Origin: Symbiodinium microadriaticum
Lineage: Eukaryota; Sar; Dinophyceae; Suessiales; Symbiodiniaceae
Assembly (NCBI GenBank): GCA_001939145.1
Contig: LSRX01000701.1
Coordinates: 290,409-354,408, forward strand
Direction of reading: 5' to 3'
Length of the DNA stretch: 64,000 nt
Notes under the pieces: generated by a model
Told to the model about the DNA's origin: nothing
The model's database searches: none
Seen by the model: only the letters and a program-made list of their open reading frames with translations
Program-made: the position numbers and the translations under genes
Shown: piece by piece, positions 24,964 through 37,350 of the stretch
How positions within the stretch are numbered: position 1 is the stretch's first letter
Layout: every line of letters begins with the position of its first letter

Positions 24964-27622
24964 GATGCTGGTGCTGCTGCTGCCATGGTGAGGATGAGGG
25001 GAGGAGGTGGAGGAGGAGCACGAGGAGGAGGAGGAGGAGGAGGGCGAAGCCCAGAAAATCTAACTTATAGCCAGCAGGTTGCTGGCCCCGGGTGCGGGCG
25101 GGTGGAAGAACGCATTGCCGACAACGCGCCGTTTTTGGCGCGCGTTTCCAGTGTCTTCGCTGAGCTGCAGAAGGCCTCATCCCACAATATGCGTCCAATC
25201 TTCTGCATTGTCCAGCTCGTGCTCTCAGCCCAGCTGAAGAGCAGCAGTGGGCTTTGTGGGCGGCCTTCTTGTTGTGCCAGCATACATACCTTGTTTGAGC
25301 TGCCTTTGCGCTGTTCTTGGGCTGCACCTAGGGAGATAGAAGTCAAGCTCCACCAAGGCGTGACTAGCGACACATCTCGACGTGTTGCTCTTGCCTTGGC
25401 GCCGATACTGCGATGTCTCACCGCACGCATTTCCGCACAGATGGAACCAAGAGCTCGTGTCCCGGATCCCGGACGTTTTGCTCATCCAGGACCGTTCCTT
25501 CAACCCTCTGTTACATTATGCTATATCATATCATTCCAACATGTCAATAGATTGCATTATACTCTGGTACAAAAAACGGACACTCCAGCCTTCACCCAGG
25601 AAGGAGTTCGACAAGGATTCCGGTCAACGGCGGCAGCGGCATCTCACATCATCTCGTGGTCAAGCCCTCGCATCGACGCGTCTAAGCGTCACCTTCGTAT
25701 GCCCACCCGTGGCGGTGTCTCATCGCGGCCTTGCTTTTCGAGTCGCGGTCTGAGGCCGGCACGATCCGGCACGGTTGAAAAAAGCTTGGCTGATAAATGC
25801 AACACCCTCACTATAACATCATACTCCAAACCCTGAACCCTTAACCCTAAAGCCTTACTGTAACATAGTGCTCTCAGAGCCCTCAACCCTCTTTTCCTAA
25901 GCCCTAAATAGTGTAACGATTCTTCTCCGGCCTTCCGGCAGAGCGGTTCGCAGATCGAGGCCGGGACGAGCCGGCACTCGTCGGCCTGGGGCCCCACCAA
26001 CCAACAACAACTATCACTGCAATATATAGTAGTTTACACTAATAAATATATATATATATATAGATAGATATATATATATAGAGAGAGAGAGAGAGTGAGA
26101 CAGAGTAAGATAACAAAAATAGAAATAGAAGCAATAATAACAGGAATAGTGATGTATGGTAAAATAGCAACAATAAAAACAACAATGATAATGATGGCAG
26201 TAGCAATAAAGATAACAATAACATGGTAAGAACAGTGACAACAACAATAATAGCAATAACAACACAAGGAAGCAATAAATATGTCAACAATAATACTAAC
26301 GACCATAAAAATACAAACAACAACATAAACAAAACTAACAGAACCCAGAAAAGGGTTTCGGCACTCACACTGGGACCGCCCAGCGAGGATTTCGCATGCA
26401 CATTCTTCTGAGTGAAACACTCGCCTAGCCAGGGACCTTCTTGATTGGCAAAGCATACTTTACTAATGTCACGTGTCGAAAGTCCTAGTTATCCGAGTTC
26501 GTCAGCAAATGTGGGGAAGGAAAGACACACTCTGAAACCACACCGACACACAAGGAATATGGAAAGGCGGGGCGGCCCGGGGTTGAGTTCAGCGGACTGG
26601 TCCTGCATCCTTCTGCTTCGTTCATTAAAAAAGTCAAACAACCGATATCGTTGGCGTGAGGAAAACATGTCAGGATCAGCTTGTTCACAGAAGAGGTATG
26701 AACTAGGAGGGTTGTTGTTGCCTCGCGCATGGCCCGGACGAGGCTCGCATAGCAGGGTGATATCGAAGAAAACTGCAAGCACGACTACAGTCAATACATC
26801 CTAGGGTTCCTGTCGCGTTTAGTGTTCGACGAACAGCTGACATCATCATTTCGCAGTACTAAAATATGTCATACTGACATCGCAACAACATCATCGGCCT
26901 TAGAGTGTGAAAACTCCTATAAGGTCTACGACAAAAGTTCTTCAGGCCCGGGCCTGCTACTCATGGATACCTGGAGAATGTCCTTCCGCTCCTCGGTTCT
27001 CCCGCTCACGAGAAGCTGCACTGACGGGACCAAAACGGCTGGCGGCACGCGGCTCAACAAGAGGACCGCGATGCAACATGACAGGAGATCGTGGCATACT
27101 ATTGTACATCATGGAATATCAGACGGAATTACTAGCATATTATGGTATATTGAAATGTCGGATTCTAGTATGTCATAGTGTATATCCTACAGTAAACGCC
27201 TCAGCGGTTTAGTGTTTAGGCCAGCCAGGCGGCACAAAGGACCGGCTTCGGTGTTTCCAGGCACGGCAGAGAGCGTGCGATGGACGGATCCAAAGGACTC
27301 CTCAAGCTCCAGCTAGTTGCATCTATCCGTAGCAGCCCTCGCAGCAGCAGGAGAGTAGTACAAGGTAGCAGTCGTCGTAGTCGCCGTCGTCGTCGTCGTA
27401 GAAGTAAGAGTAGGAGGGACAGTACAAGTCAATTCCTGCCAGCCCCGACAGGTATAATTCTAATAAGGAGCCCTAGGAGCTAGAACTACTAACTTATTCA
27501 AGCATTCAAGCCATTTCAGGGCCCTATACAGTAGTAGGTGTCCGCACTCGTGGAAACGCGGCGTTCTAGCATCCCTGTCCGTCTGACACCACCAGCGCTG
27601 GCAGGCCGCGAAGCCATGTCCC
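24964..27622. repeat. 2659-bp direct repeat, copy 2
   Basis: Second copy of 22113-24771. It starts immediately after a poly-C tract and a single N (24963), and ends within the poly-C at 27620-27627. At its right edge a natural coding frame (27516-27869, minus) crosses the border, so this copy is in its native right-hand context, while copy 1 is continuous on its left. That is the picture expected from two overlapping contigs placed in series. Confidence 0.95.
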
Positions 27623-27869
27623 CCCCCGCCCTCGATAGCTCTGCGACTCTGACCACATTCCTTCTCAAGCGCTCGTCTAACGAGTTGCAGCATCCAAGTC
27701 GCTCTGGGGGCGAGGAGGGGCCCAACGCCCGATGCTTGAAGGCTGGCTCACAACATTCACCAGGCCCCTCGGCGTCAATGGAGTCTGCTACTGTAAGGAA
27801 GACTTCCATGAGTTTTGTGTTCAGGAAATAACGAACACCCAACCCCCCTGCATTCTGAATGGGAGTCAT
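27516..27869 (-). CDS. exon of unknown protein crossing the repeat border
   Basis: Open minus frame reading RYFLNTKLMEVFLTVADSID, ECCEPAFKHRALGPSSPPER and DERLRRNVVRVAELSRAGGD. Charged, GC-rich at third positions and clearly protein-like. It crosses the right edge of repeat copy 2 at 27622 without disruption, whereas copy 1 loses this frame at 24771. Exon ends are not fixed. Unrecognised. Confidence 0.4.
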   Translation of the reverse strand: MTPIQNAGGLGVRYFLNTKLMEVFLTVADSIDAEGPGECCEPAFKHRALGPSSPPERLGCCNSLDERLRRNVVRVAELSRAGGDMASRPASAGGVRRTGMLERRVSTSADTYYCIGP

Positions 27870-27899
27870 GTCTGCATGGCCCAGACAGGCCCCAAAAAC

Positions 27900-28200
27900 A
27901 AACTCTACTACGTCGAAAACGACCTCGATGCATCATGTCTAGACGTCTGGCCAGACAGCACTTCACCACGAAAGATTGATTCAAAGACAGATGGTCCCCA
28001 GAATCTCCAAGGTGCTTTGAAATGCTTGTGGGAAGCTTGCTGACCGCTTTCCTGCAGCAGTCGAGACCAAGGGCGAAATCGGTGGATTGGTGCATGACGC
28101 CTGCTTGTCTGTGAGACTGGCAACTCGAAAACCCTAAGAAGCGGCGGATCCTGGCTTTCGAGAGAGCCCCAGGGCAGCCATGCGCAGAAGCCCACTGCGA
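27900..28200 (-). CDS. ambiguous exon-like region
   Basis: Two minus frames and one plus frame are open and protein-like here, for example APWRFWGPSVFESIFRGEVL on the minus strand. Third-position GC does not separate them. Listed because one is probably an exon next to 27516-27869. Confidence 0.2.
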
Positions 28201-28364
28201 CTGTTCAACAGCTTCTCGGAACTTCCTGGGAGCTCGGAGGCTTTCGATGTGTCACTCGCTCCCCGGGCACTCAAGCTGCAGACCGAATCATGCTTCAAGG
28301 AAGAGAGAGGCGCCTAGAAGCGCTGAACTCTACACTGCAGCCGCGGATCTGAAAAGTATCCGGT

Positions 28365-28613
28365 TTGGCAACTTCACCACCTCGGTGTCGCAAAGGAGCA
28401 ACCCCAGACAGCCCCCAACAAAATGACGAAGACTTTGCAAGCACCGCAGCAAATGAGGCGGCAGCCAGGTTCATCTACCGGCTGCGACTCCTCGTGTTCT
28501 GGGTCCGAGAAATCTGTTGCAGGCCTGTCGTTGCGTGCTCGGTCATGATACAAGCCTTGGCCAGCAATGAAAACGGTGCACCACAGCACTCAAGACGGAG
28601 CCCGATGTTTTAG
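28365..28613. CDS. ambiguous coding segment, strand unresolved
   Basis: The plus frame gives EDFASTAANEAAARFIYRLR; the minus frame gives DRPATDFSDPEHEESQPVDE then a hydrophobic stretch with two CxxC cysteines. Both look coding with similar third-position GC. Neither is recognised. Confidence 0.2.
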
Positions 28614-28619
28614 GCCGGT

Positions 28620-29750
28620 GGCTCCAGAAGCCCTCGTGCCGCAATCGTCGGTCATGCAAACGGGTCAGCACTGCATCGTCGTCCTCCTGCAGAAAAGAAC
28701 CAGCTTTTTTCAGCTTCCTGATACTATAACATTAACCATATTATCACTACAATACCAAAAGATACTATATGTTCGTTTCGAAGCCCTCCGGATGAAGGCT
28801 TAACGATGGATCCTGAGTTTGGAAGTCATAGAACCGACACAAGGCGGCGGTTGTCCATGTGTACTTCTGCGCTCTCCCCGTAGTATCACAGCAGTAGCAT
28901 CAAGCACAGAAGTAAGCGTGGCAGTGAATGAACGGAACTACGTGTTTGCAATGTAAAGTTGTTTAAGAGAAATCGTGGGTACTTCCTCTTCCAGTCCCAG
29001 GCCTTGTAGCCCCACTCGAGCAACTTAATATTCATCTCCCAGTTGGATACCTGCGCCGCGATGGTCCTCGGGCTTGGAGGAGGCTGTGGGTGTCAAACAT
29101 AGGGACAGGACCAGCTCTAAGACGCGAACCTGTGCGCTTCACAACACACCAGGGGTCGCCCTATGGATTCTGAGGTCTGCACCCCAGCGTCCGCTTCATG
29201 GACAGGACATTCTTGGCCTCTGGGGCATGCGAAGTGTATCAGCGAAGTTCCGTCTTGAGCTTCCCGGATCACAGGATTATGACTGAGTCCGTCTGCACAG
29301 CTTCTCGGCCTTGAGTTGTTGAGAGCATGCCGACTCTTTCCGTCCCAATGCCCAGGCCCAGGAAATTCCTAGATTCCTAACATTACATTAGAGTTTCTTG
29401 AAGTATAATTGTAGTTGTAGCAGAGTTTGGTGAATATGCCGGTATTAGTCTACGTTGAGCTCTGCATCCTGCAGCCTCCTACTCCTACGTCTACTCGACC
29501 TACGCACCTTAAGTCACAAAGAATGCGAATGCCGCCCTCTCCCTCCACTCTGTCTAATTAATGCTCACTACTCCAAGTGCAAACACGGCCCTGAAAGCCG
29601 CCTGTGACATGAATTCTCGGACGCCGGTGGGTCGCATCACGCCCTCCTGGAGTGGGACCACCCCGACGGAAAGCTTCTCACCGGGGATGTCATCGCAGTC
29701 CAAGTTAAAGGCATCACAACTTTCCTCATCATCATTGTTTCACCACTCCT
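28620..29750. other. no supported gene
   Basis: Contains a small AT-rich island near 28720-28770 and otherwise unassigned sequence; no exon I would defend. Confidence 0.5.
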
Positions 29751-29754
29751 ACAA

Positions 29755-29973
29755 CTGCCACTCCTCCTCCTCCTGCACTACCACTACCGCCACCACCACC
29801 ACCGCCACTGCCACTGCTGCTACTGCTACTGCTACGACTACTACTACGACCACCACCACCACCACCAGCAGCTCACCACTACCACTGCCACTGCGAATAC
29901 GACTACGTCTACGCTTACCACTACTACCACCACTACCACCACGACGACGACGACGACGACTACTACTACTACT

Positions 29974-30039
<66 letters not shown>

Positions 30040-30066
30040 GCAGCCTGGTTGTGGTCACGGCTGTGA

Positions 30067-30100
<34 letters not shown>

Positions 30101-30104
30101 GTGA
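29755..30104. repeat. CCA/CTA and ATG trinucleotide array
   Basis: Degenerate CCA/CTA/CGA triplets to 30040, a short unique bridge, then ATG repeats at 30067-30100. Confidence 0.95.
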
Positions 30105-31560
30105 TAATGATGGTGGGGATGATGCAGAGACAGGTGCTGCTGATGCTGATGAATGACTGGCGATGAACCTGCTCATGAACAGCATTGCTGGCGATGGATG
30201 AGGATGACAACCGTGACGGCGAGGACGGCACCGTCGACGATGGATCATGAAGATACAAAAAATGATGGTTATATTGCTCCCACTGTCAAACCCACATCAT
30301 TCCATGCGTACACCCCAGGAATGGCTAGATAAGCCTCACGGTCGAGGAATCTGCTGGCCTGTGTTGTGGCCAGGCTGCCACACCAAATATGCACCGTAAA
30401 AACCATCTTCTACTAGAAAGCTTAGCTTAAGGCTCTTTCGTTTGTGGATTTCACGTTTAGACCCACCAACGAAGACATAGGCCCATGACAGCAGGGAAGA
30501 CATCTCCTTCTTGCGCTCGGCCACCTTGCACCGCAACCGTGGAGGCTCGCAGACAGACCCCCGGCGATTGGGAAAGCAGCCCACGATTTCGATTCCTTCT
30601 TTCGGCTAACTACTACTGTAAGCAAGAGAGAACTAAGGGCCCAGGCCCCAGTATCCAAATCCTTTCAATGCACTGGGCGCCGGAATTCAAAAACTAAAGC
30701 TGGTTTTGCAGACCCGTTCTTATCCCGAGTAAGCGCATGGCAATGTTGGACATCAGGTCACCTGAGCGGGTCAATCGTGAATGACAGAAACATGCCGAGC
30801 TGGTCGGCGGAGCTACCATTACTAACAGCTGCATGCGAGTTTCTGGTTGCATCCTAACCTTACAGTAAACCTGGCCTATCGCCGCCAGCCCCTATTACAA
30901 CACAACCCGTGTCAGACCCGTGTCAGCTTGGTTGGACACAATGTCGAACTGCAGACCCCCCGGAGAACCCTGAAGTTCCGTCAAGGCCTGATACAACATC
31001 ACTTGCCCGTCCCAACCGCTCGATTGCCAAGTCGCACTCAAGCTGCTCCCTCAGGAGGATGCCCCGAGCCTGGTTCCAAATCCATGTGCAACAGAAAACC
31101 GATTATGACTCCAGACATGTCCCGGTCCTCGCCGACCCTCGCCCAGCACCCTAAATTCCAGCCCAAGCCGGTGGCTAGAGACCAAACTACTCGAAAGCTT
31201 CAACCCCAAAGGAGCCGCCTGGAGAAGAAAAACAAACCCTGGGCTCGAGTGTACCGTGCAAGCTCAAGCGAATACGGCAAAAATCTGGACCACAGCATAC
31301 GACAGAGCCCAGCGAACACTGGAACCAAAAGTATTCGACAAGTATCCTCAGCCCTCACAATTCAAGACACATTTCGCCCGATCCGGCAAGCCAGTGAAGT
31401 TGTTTCATCCGGGTATCAATATTGGCTCGGTAAACAGCGTCTTGCCATATTGTTATTGGTGGGATTGTCAACCCTTGGCGGTTGCATCATTTAAAGAAAG
31501 CCCACCTCGTCCCATCGAAGAACCCTATCCCACACGTCCACGCCTGTAACTTAGGCTCTA
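30105..31560. other. no supported gene; open plus frame 30847-31494
   Basis: A 215-codon plus frame is rich in Gln, Arg, Pro and Thr and shows no motif; a second overlapping frame (31256-31549) is as plausible. Neither is called. Confidence 0.4.
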
Positions 31561-31634
31561 GGGCATGGGAACATTGTACCCACTACTTTCCAGCCCCTTA
31601 GGGTTTAGGGTTCTGGGATCCATTTGTGGGTTAT

Positions 31635-31693
31635 ACTCCCGTCTGCTCCAAAGCTGCATGGGATCTCAGATCGACGCGGGAGCAGACGGGAGT
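31635..31693. other. perfect 15-bp stem-loop
   Basis: ACTCCCGTCTGCTCC at 31635-31649 pairs exactly with GGAGCAGACGGGAGT at 31679-31693 across a 29-base loop. Preceded by a GGGTTTAGGG piece. Role unknown. Confidence 0.6.
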
Positions 31694-32059
31694 CTCCAAT
31701 CGAGAGGCCGAGCAACATGGTCGGCAGCGCTGCCAACGAACAGCTTGGGTTTGGTCGCGAGGAAATAGAACAACCACCTACGATGCTCTCCCTGGCACTG
31801 CTTACACCTTGCCAGCTACATTTCTGGAAGCGCACATGCCGCCATTACCCTAGCAGGCTGACAATGTCAAGTAGAACGAAGCCCGCCTTTCGTTGGTCAA
31901 CCTCCAATGACCGTCCTTAGCCTGTGCCGGGTCAACGATGAAGTATGTCCCTTTCTCAGCACTGCAAAGGCCTCTACTGGTCAGGAAAGTCCTGCCTTCT
32001 CCCGCTCAATGAAATCTGCCAGAATTCCAGAAGAAGACCTTGCAGCGACGTTCACTCAA

Positions 32060-32390
32060 GCGGCTTCAAGACTGGAATCGCCGGCGATGAGCTTCCACTC
32101 CGTGCAGCTTCGGCACTGTGTTTCCATGAGCTCGTGGTGCTCCTCCGACTTGAGGCCGACGGCGAGCTCCTGACGGCGAACGAAGCTCGTCGGTCAACAG
32201 CAACGGCATAGAACACTGGTATACTGGTCTACAAGATGCCCCGGCACTGACAAGCCGAAGTCCTCCAAGTCAGCCTGATCCAACCTCCACGCAAGGCAAA
32301 AGATCACCGTATCATTCTTTGTATCTGGAGGCGCTGGGTCGGTATACAGTGGCAGACTTGGGTGGCGTTCGACGAATGCCGCACACAAAC
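32060..32390 (-). CDS. two adjacent exons of unknown gene
   Basis: The upstream exon (about 32200-32390) reads VERHPSLPLYTDPAPPDTKN and VIFCLAWRLDQADLEDFGLS. The downstream exon (about 32060-32185) reads QELAVGLKSEEHHELMETQC then CTEWKLIAGDSSLEAA before a stop. Third positions in the second are almost all G or C, so coding is likely. A further piece (DFIEREKAGLS) follows near 31990. No known domain. Confidence 0.4.
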
Positions 32391-32664
32391 CCCGTGCATA
32401 CCGACAGTATACGTGGCTTTAGTATAAGCGTTACAGTATAAGTCCAAAGTCTCCATCAAGAGTTCAAGCCATGCGCGGAACCCACAAAATCCCTGAATCT
32501 CATACAATCAAGCTGCCGGCATGATAGAGATGCACCCCGGAACCGATTCTAACACATTCAGAATTGCGCCCCTCTTGCATCACCAGATTCCCACCCTAAA
32601 ACCCAAAACCCTAAAGCCAAGCCTCTAAGCCCAAAGCCCTAAAAGCCAGCCTTCCCACGCCGGA

Positions 32665-33015
32665 CTCCCGAAAGCTCTTCGAGCGCCCGAAGCTCTTGGA
32701 GTGCCCCAGGCTCTTGGAGTGTCCGAAGCTCCGAGAGCCTCTTGGGGGTTAAGGGGATTTATCGGGATTGTCATGAGGTCTCATAGGGATTATTGGGAGT
32801 TTAGGGGATATTTATATATATATATATATATATATATTGATTGCTAGGTTTCAGAGGAATTGAATAGGGATTGTTATGAGGTTTCATAGGAAAGGTATAG
32901 GAATTATTGGGAGTTTAGGGGGTTTATAGGGATTGTCATGAGGTTTCATAGGAATGATCAGGAGTTTAGGGGATGTATAGGAATTGCAATGAGGTTTCAT
33001 AGGGGATTTGTGGGG
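32665..33015. repeat. two minisatellites
   Basis: 32665-32745 has about four copies of a roughly 19-bp unit around GCTCTTGGAGTGCCCGAA. 32744-33015 has about four copies of a roughly 51-bp unit around ATTGTCATGAGGTTTCATAG and GGGAGTTTAGGGG, split by a TA run. Confidence 0.75.
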
Positions 33016-33179
33016 CGTTGATATTTTCTTTGTGAGGGTCTATGAGTTTATGGAAGTGTATACGGCTTTACGAGCAGGTTGACGCTCGAGGGGGTTATGC
33101 CGATCTCGGCAGACGAGGTCTCTGGATCTTAGCATCGCGCTTGTCTAGATGCGCATATGCGAAATCAAACCAATGTCCG

Positions 33180-33550
33180 CTCTATAATATACCAGAAGAT
33201 ACTATAATACGGTACTATAGTACACTATAGCCACTAGAACAGCTACTATGATGCAGGACTACAATGCACTGAAATATGCCATAATGCATTATAACATCTT
33301 GCTTCCGATTCCGCAGCCCACGATCAAAGTCAGAGCGCCGGCCTTTTGTGCCCGACCGCAGCAAACGGCGTGATGTGGACGAGCGGGATAGCCTGCTTCG
33401 GACTCGGGCATCTGATGTGCTCTGTCTCTGGTTGGTTTTTGACGGACTTGATGGTATATCGAAGCGTACGACAATGCAGTATTATAGTACCGTATAACAT
33501 CGGATATTTTCGCACTGTATTGCGATATATCTACCAGAAGCTCCAGCTCT
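33180..33550. other. AT-rich TATAGTA islands, likely intronic
   Basis: Two islands (33180-33300 and 33470-33540) with words such as ATACTATAATA and GTACTATAGTA. No exon firmly identified between them. Confidence 0.45.
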
Positions 33551-33559
33551 GAGGCAGGG

Positions 33560-34320
33560 CTCGTCATGATGACCACGGCATCAATGCATTCCAAGCCGCG
33601 TCTTGTGCATCTCTCTGGTCGACCTCTGTGACGGTGGGTCGGACTCCCTGCCTAAGCCGGAGTTCCAAGTAGCACAATCTCAGCATGTTCAACCCTGGGG
33701 GGGTGCCGACTCCGGCTGAGGCTGAACAATGAAGCAGAATGTAAAGGAGTCTGAGAATGAGACTGTTGCTATCTTCATTGAGACTCTCGTTCTCTTTGGA
33801 GTTCTCTTTGGTGGCACCTGGTCAGATCGACTTCGCTTTGAAAACTGGGCCTTGACTTCGGTCGCATGTCGCAGATGCTTCAGCTGCAAGCATCAAGGTG
33901 TCCCCCACCTGCAGCTTAAAGAGTTTGAATCTACCAACCTACCAACCCATCAGCACCCCTCCTCCTGCGTCATCTTCATCTGCGTCCGGCTCTTCTTCAA
34001 CACATACTGCCATGTTGACAGCGCCCACTTCGGCTTTGCAAAGATCCGGGCCTTAGCTGGAGGTCGCGAGGCTCGTGAGGCGAGAGCTATGGCTTACTTG
34101 ACGTCGGGAATCACAACTCATCCTCGACCCGGATCGTCCACACGAGTCTGAGGGGAGAAATTGCGTTTAGGGTTTTAGGGTTTAGGGCTTAGGGCAGGAA
34201 TTCCAAGAAGCTGGTTGTCGCGAGACGCCACGGCCACTGCTATGCCCAGGGCCTCCCAAAAAAGGCGAGAAAAAAGCCTTCGATGCAAGAGCCGGAGCCT
34301 CGACACCTCCCTCCCTTTAT
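33560..34320. other. no supported gene
   Basis: A plus frame at 33729-34151 is open but unremarkable. A degenerate telomere-like GGGTTTTAGGGTTTAGGG piece lies near 34168. Confidence 0.45.
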
Positions 34321-34439
34321 AGAGAGCCCATAATACCCCCTTAAGTAAGGAAGAGACCTTCCAAAATTATAGGGGGGCCTTCATATTACTATTTAAGGTA
34401 TATATATTCCTTAATTAAGGGGTATTGGGCTTTCCGGGT
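34321..34439. mobile_element. MITE-like element, copy 2
   Basis: AGAGAGCCCATAATACC at the left, GGTATTGGGCTTTCCGGGT at the right, with the shared interior ATTTAAGGTATA...TTCCTTAATTAAGG. Same family as 18355-18458. Confidence 0.6.
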
Positions 34440-35009
34440 CCCCCCCCCTCTCCCCCCCCGCTGCCACAAAAAAGCAGGCTTGTGCGAATGATAACTACTG
34501 TTGATGCTATAAATCCTGTGTTACCTTAGGGACCCTAAACTATGGGAACTATGGCATATTCCTTATTATGGGCAGTGCAGGATTTATATCATCAACCGTA
34601 GTAACTAGTCTCAAGACCTTGACTGAACCATGACCTGCTGTTTTCAAGCCGGAAGCAATGCCTCCGATGGAGATGGTTTCCAGCGCACAGGAAGGCCATG
34701 TGGGCGACCATTGCACCAGGAACTATCAGATATCGTTGTATCAGAGCAAATCATGGATAATCATGTGGGCTTTGGCATTGTGACCGCCACTGCGGGCGTC
34801 TTTCAGCATGGTTCCTTCCTTCTCCCAAGGCTTCCTGTCCTTCCCAGCCTTCCTCACAACAAAGATGACTACGGTTGCTTTCCGTTTCTTGCAAATTAAA
34901 CTCCCCGGTCAGGAGTGGGGTGAAACTTCTGCCAAACTGAATCACAAAACATGGCCAATCATGCTGCTCGTTGGAAACAACCAGCGACCTCTCGTCGCGG
35001 CACTTCAAA

Positions 35010-35160
35010 CCTTTCACTCTTTCACATCAGTAGCTTCTGCCACGTGCCAGCTGGAGGTCAAGCACGCAGTTCGCATCATTGCTTTTTCAGAGCTCTTCTG
35101 TTCGCGCTGTGCCTGCTCCAGCACCTGCAACCGACCACTGACATCGAAAACGCATGTGCA
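35010..35160 (-). CDS. exon-like segment
   Basis: Minus frame FDVSGRLQVLEQAQREQKSS, EKAMMRTACLTSSWHVAEAT, then a stop. Helical and charged. An overlapping frame is also open. Unknown protein. Confidence 0.25.
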
Positions 35161-35394
35161 TCCAGAAGTGCTGAAATTCTGCGCATAGTAGCCAGCAGCT
35201 GCGCACATCGCTCTCAGACAGTATGTGTGCTATGAGATGCCGCCCGGGTGTCCAAGACCTTGCACTGCGCCAGAAGTGCATAAGAGGCGCCTGGTAAGAT
35301 CCGGAGGCCCACCGTTTGGAGCTGGTTCGTGTCCTGCAAGGCCTCGGTGACAAGAGCCCGTGGATTCGTTGGCGCATCACTACTTGCAGGGCAG

Positions 35395-35432
35395 TGGTTT
35401 AGGGTTTCGACTCACACTCAAGGCTGGCATGG
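35395..35432 (+). repeat. telomere-like + TTCGACTC element, copy
   Basis: GGTTTAGGGTTTCGACTCAC followed by ACTCAAGGCTGGCATGGC. One of the cleanest copies of the dispersed motif. Confidence 0.6.
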
Positions 35433-36539
35433 CTGACTAAGGTCTGTGCTTGCTACCGGAACATCCCTCAACTGCCCAACTGCTTACAAGCAGAGCATGG
35501 GGCTGAGGTAGCACACATCCTGCATGAGGGGCAAGCCGACGCTGCACAACTCACGTTTAGAGTTTAGGGGTTTGGGGTTCAGGAGCATCTAGACTTCATT
35601 GCTCAGCTGCCAGTATGACAGGGTAGGGCAAATGAAATGCCACCGACACGTCATCACCAAAGGTGGCCCCTCAGCCACGGACGAAGTGGATCGGACTGTC
35701 CAATCCGGCATGGGCGGAGCCTCCCAAGCGATCCGAGGGGCTGCTCGAAGGGTACAGGGCTTTGTCACATGTCCGTGGATCGGCTGCGCGCTGCGCTGAG
35801 CGACTTTGTTCCGTGGACAGACCCAGCCCTAGAAGCGACGGCTGAGGCTGCCACGATGGACCAGTCTCGCACGCAGGCCCACAGACCTCGCCAAGACTCC
35901 ATGAAGGCTCAAGAGCTGCATTGAAAGCAGTTCGTAGTGTTCACAAAAAGGTCCTTGAAACTCACTGAAGCATTGTCACTTGAAGCTGGGCCGGCTGCCA
36001 GACGGCTAGGTTGATGCAACGCATCAACCTCGAGCTCTTGTATCAAGCAGTGTCCAGCCTCGAAGAGACCTATAACATGGAGCCCCGGTAGCCTCACGGC
36101 AGACATTGTCCGGCTGCGGCAAGAGATGACAAGAAGTCCTCACAGCCACTTCTAGCAAGGAGGGCTGTGTTCGGACATTAATTGATTAGCACAATGTAGC
36201 TTGGTTCCCCAATGTAGCTTGTACGATGGAGAAGGGATCCCAGGATCCCAGTGGAGCGCAATCTACCTTCCCTTATTGAACGGGAGTTGTGGCGCGGCAT
36301 TCCCAGGCTCCCCTCCTACTGTCCTACTCCTAATTGCAAGTGCCGGTGATTTCCTATTTCGATCAACTTACGCCAGGTTCACTCGCCTGAAGCCAACCTC
36401 ACCACCCAAATCCTCAAGAGCGACTGACTTACAACCCGTCGGCTGCCGCTCCTCCGGGCTTGGTCGCGGATGCGGCGAGTGCAGTCCACGCAGTGTACCT
36501 CAAGGCTAAACAACCTGCACTTCGACGCAAGTCGGGCTG

Positions 36540-36735
36540 TTACCGAACCTGCACTTCTGCGGCCTTGCTGTGGCGTCTGTTGTAGTTTGCTGAAAGTGTC
36601 GACCTTTATTGTTTCCTTGCGAATGCCCAAACCATCAGACCGGGCCCGCGGACACGATTCTTCCGTTGTCGGGGGCTCCTCTTCTACCTGCACCTGCCCT
36701 CCAACTCCGTCTATAGCTCTTATGTCCTCAATCCT
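36540..36735 (-). CDS. exon-like acidic/basic linker segment
   Basis: Minus frame IEDIRAIDGVGGQVQVEEEP, TEESCPRARSDGLGIRKETI, KVDTFSKLQQTPQQGRRSAG, with a possible GTAACA donor at its end. Low-order composition suggests a disordered region. The triplet array at 36.8 kb lies just upstream in transcript sense. Confidence 0.3.
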
Positions 36736-36793
36736 TGTGCTGATTTACCATAATTGCGCATTTTTGCTTCTGTTGTGTGTACCCTCCCTCACC

Positions 36794-37030
36794 ATGGTGG
36801 TGGTGGTGGTGGTGGTGGTGGTGGTGGTGCTGCTGCTGCTGCTGCTGTCACCATGGTGGTTGTTGTTGTTGTTGTTGTTGCTGTTGCTGGTGTTGCTGCT
36901 GTTGCTGCTGTTGCTTGTGCTGTTGCTTGCGCTGTTGCTTGTGATGTTGCTGCTGTTGCTGCTGTTGCTTGCGCTTGCGCTTGCGCTTGCGCTTGTGGTT
37001 GTTGNGGCGGCGGCGGCGGCGGCGGCGGCG
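36794..37030. repeat. GGT/GCT/GTT/GCG trinucleotide array
   Basis: GGT run, GCT run, GTT and GCT mixtures, TGCGCT repeats, then a GCG run after a single N at 37005. Confidence 0.95.
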
Positions 37031-37099
37031 ATTCGCGTGACGCTGATTGCTGTTGTCTGCTCCATTTTAAGTCTCATTGATACTGGCCATTGAATAGCA

Positions 37100-37350
37100 A
37101 TAGGTCTGGGTTTGCGGACAGCCGTGCCCCCTCTTCCACACTGCCATAGGTTGGTGCCTCGGCAATCACCACCGTAACAGGAGCCAGGCTGCAAAATTAC
37201 GGGCATCTGCATGATCCGACTCTTTGCAGCGACGCATATTGTCGGCACCAGTGCTCGGTCTTCTTCACCATGATTAGACCATGGATCATAGTCATCAGAG
37301 CTCGTCCGAAGAGCATTGCCCCTTACAACCGCTGGCAGCCAGTGCTTCAC
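37100..37350 (-). CDS. weak exon-like segment upstream of triplet array
   Basis: Minus frame with SSDDYDPWSNHGEEDRALVP and SRIMQMPVILQPGSCYGGDC that runs on into Ala, Thr, Asn and Ser homopolymers encoded by the triplet array, crossing the single N at 37005. The non-repetitive part looks coding; the repeat part may be an intron. A plus-strand frame at 37270-37584 is also open. Confidence 0.2.

Noticed and set aside
30847..31494. 215-codon plus-strand frame
   Set aside because: No motif, weak codon bias and an equally good overlapping frame.
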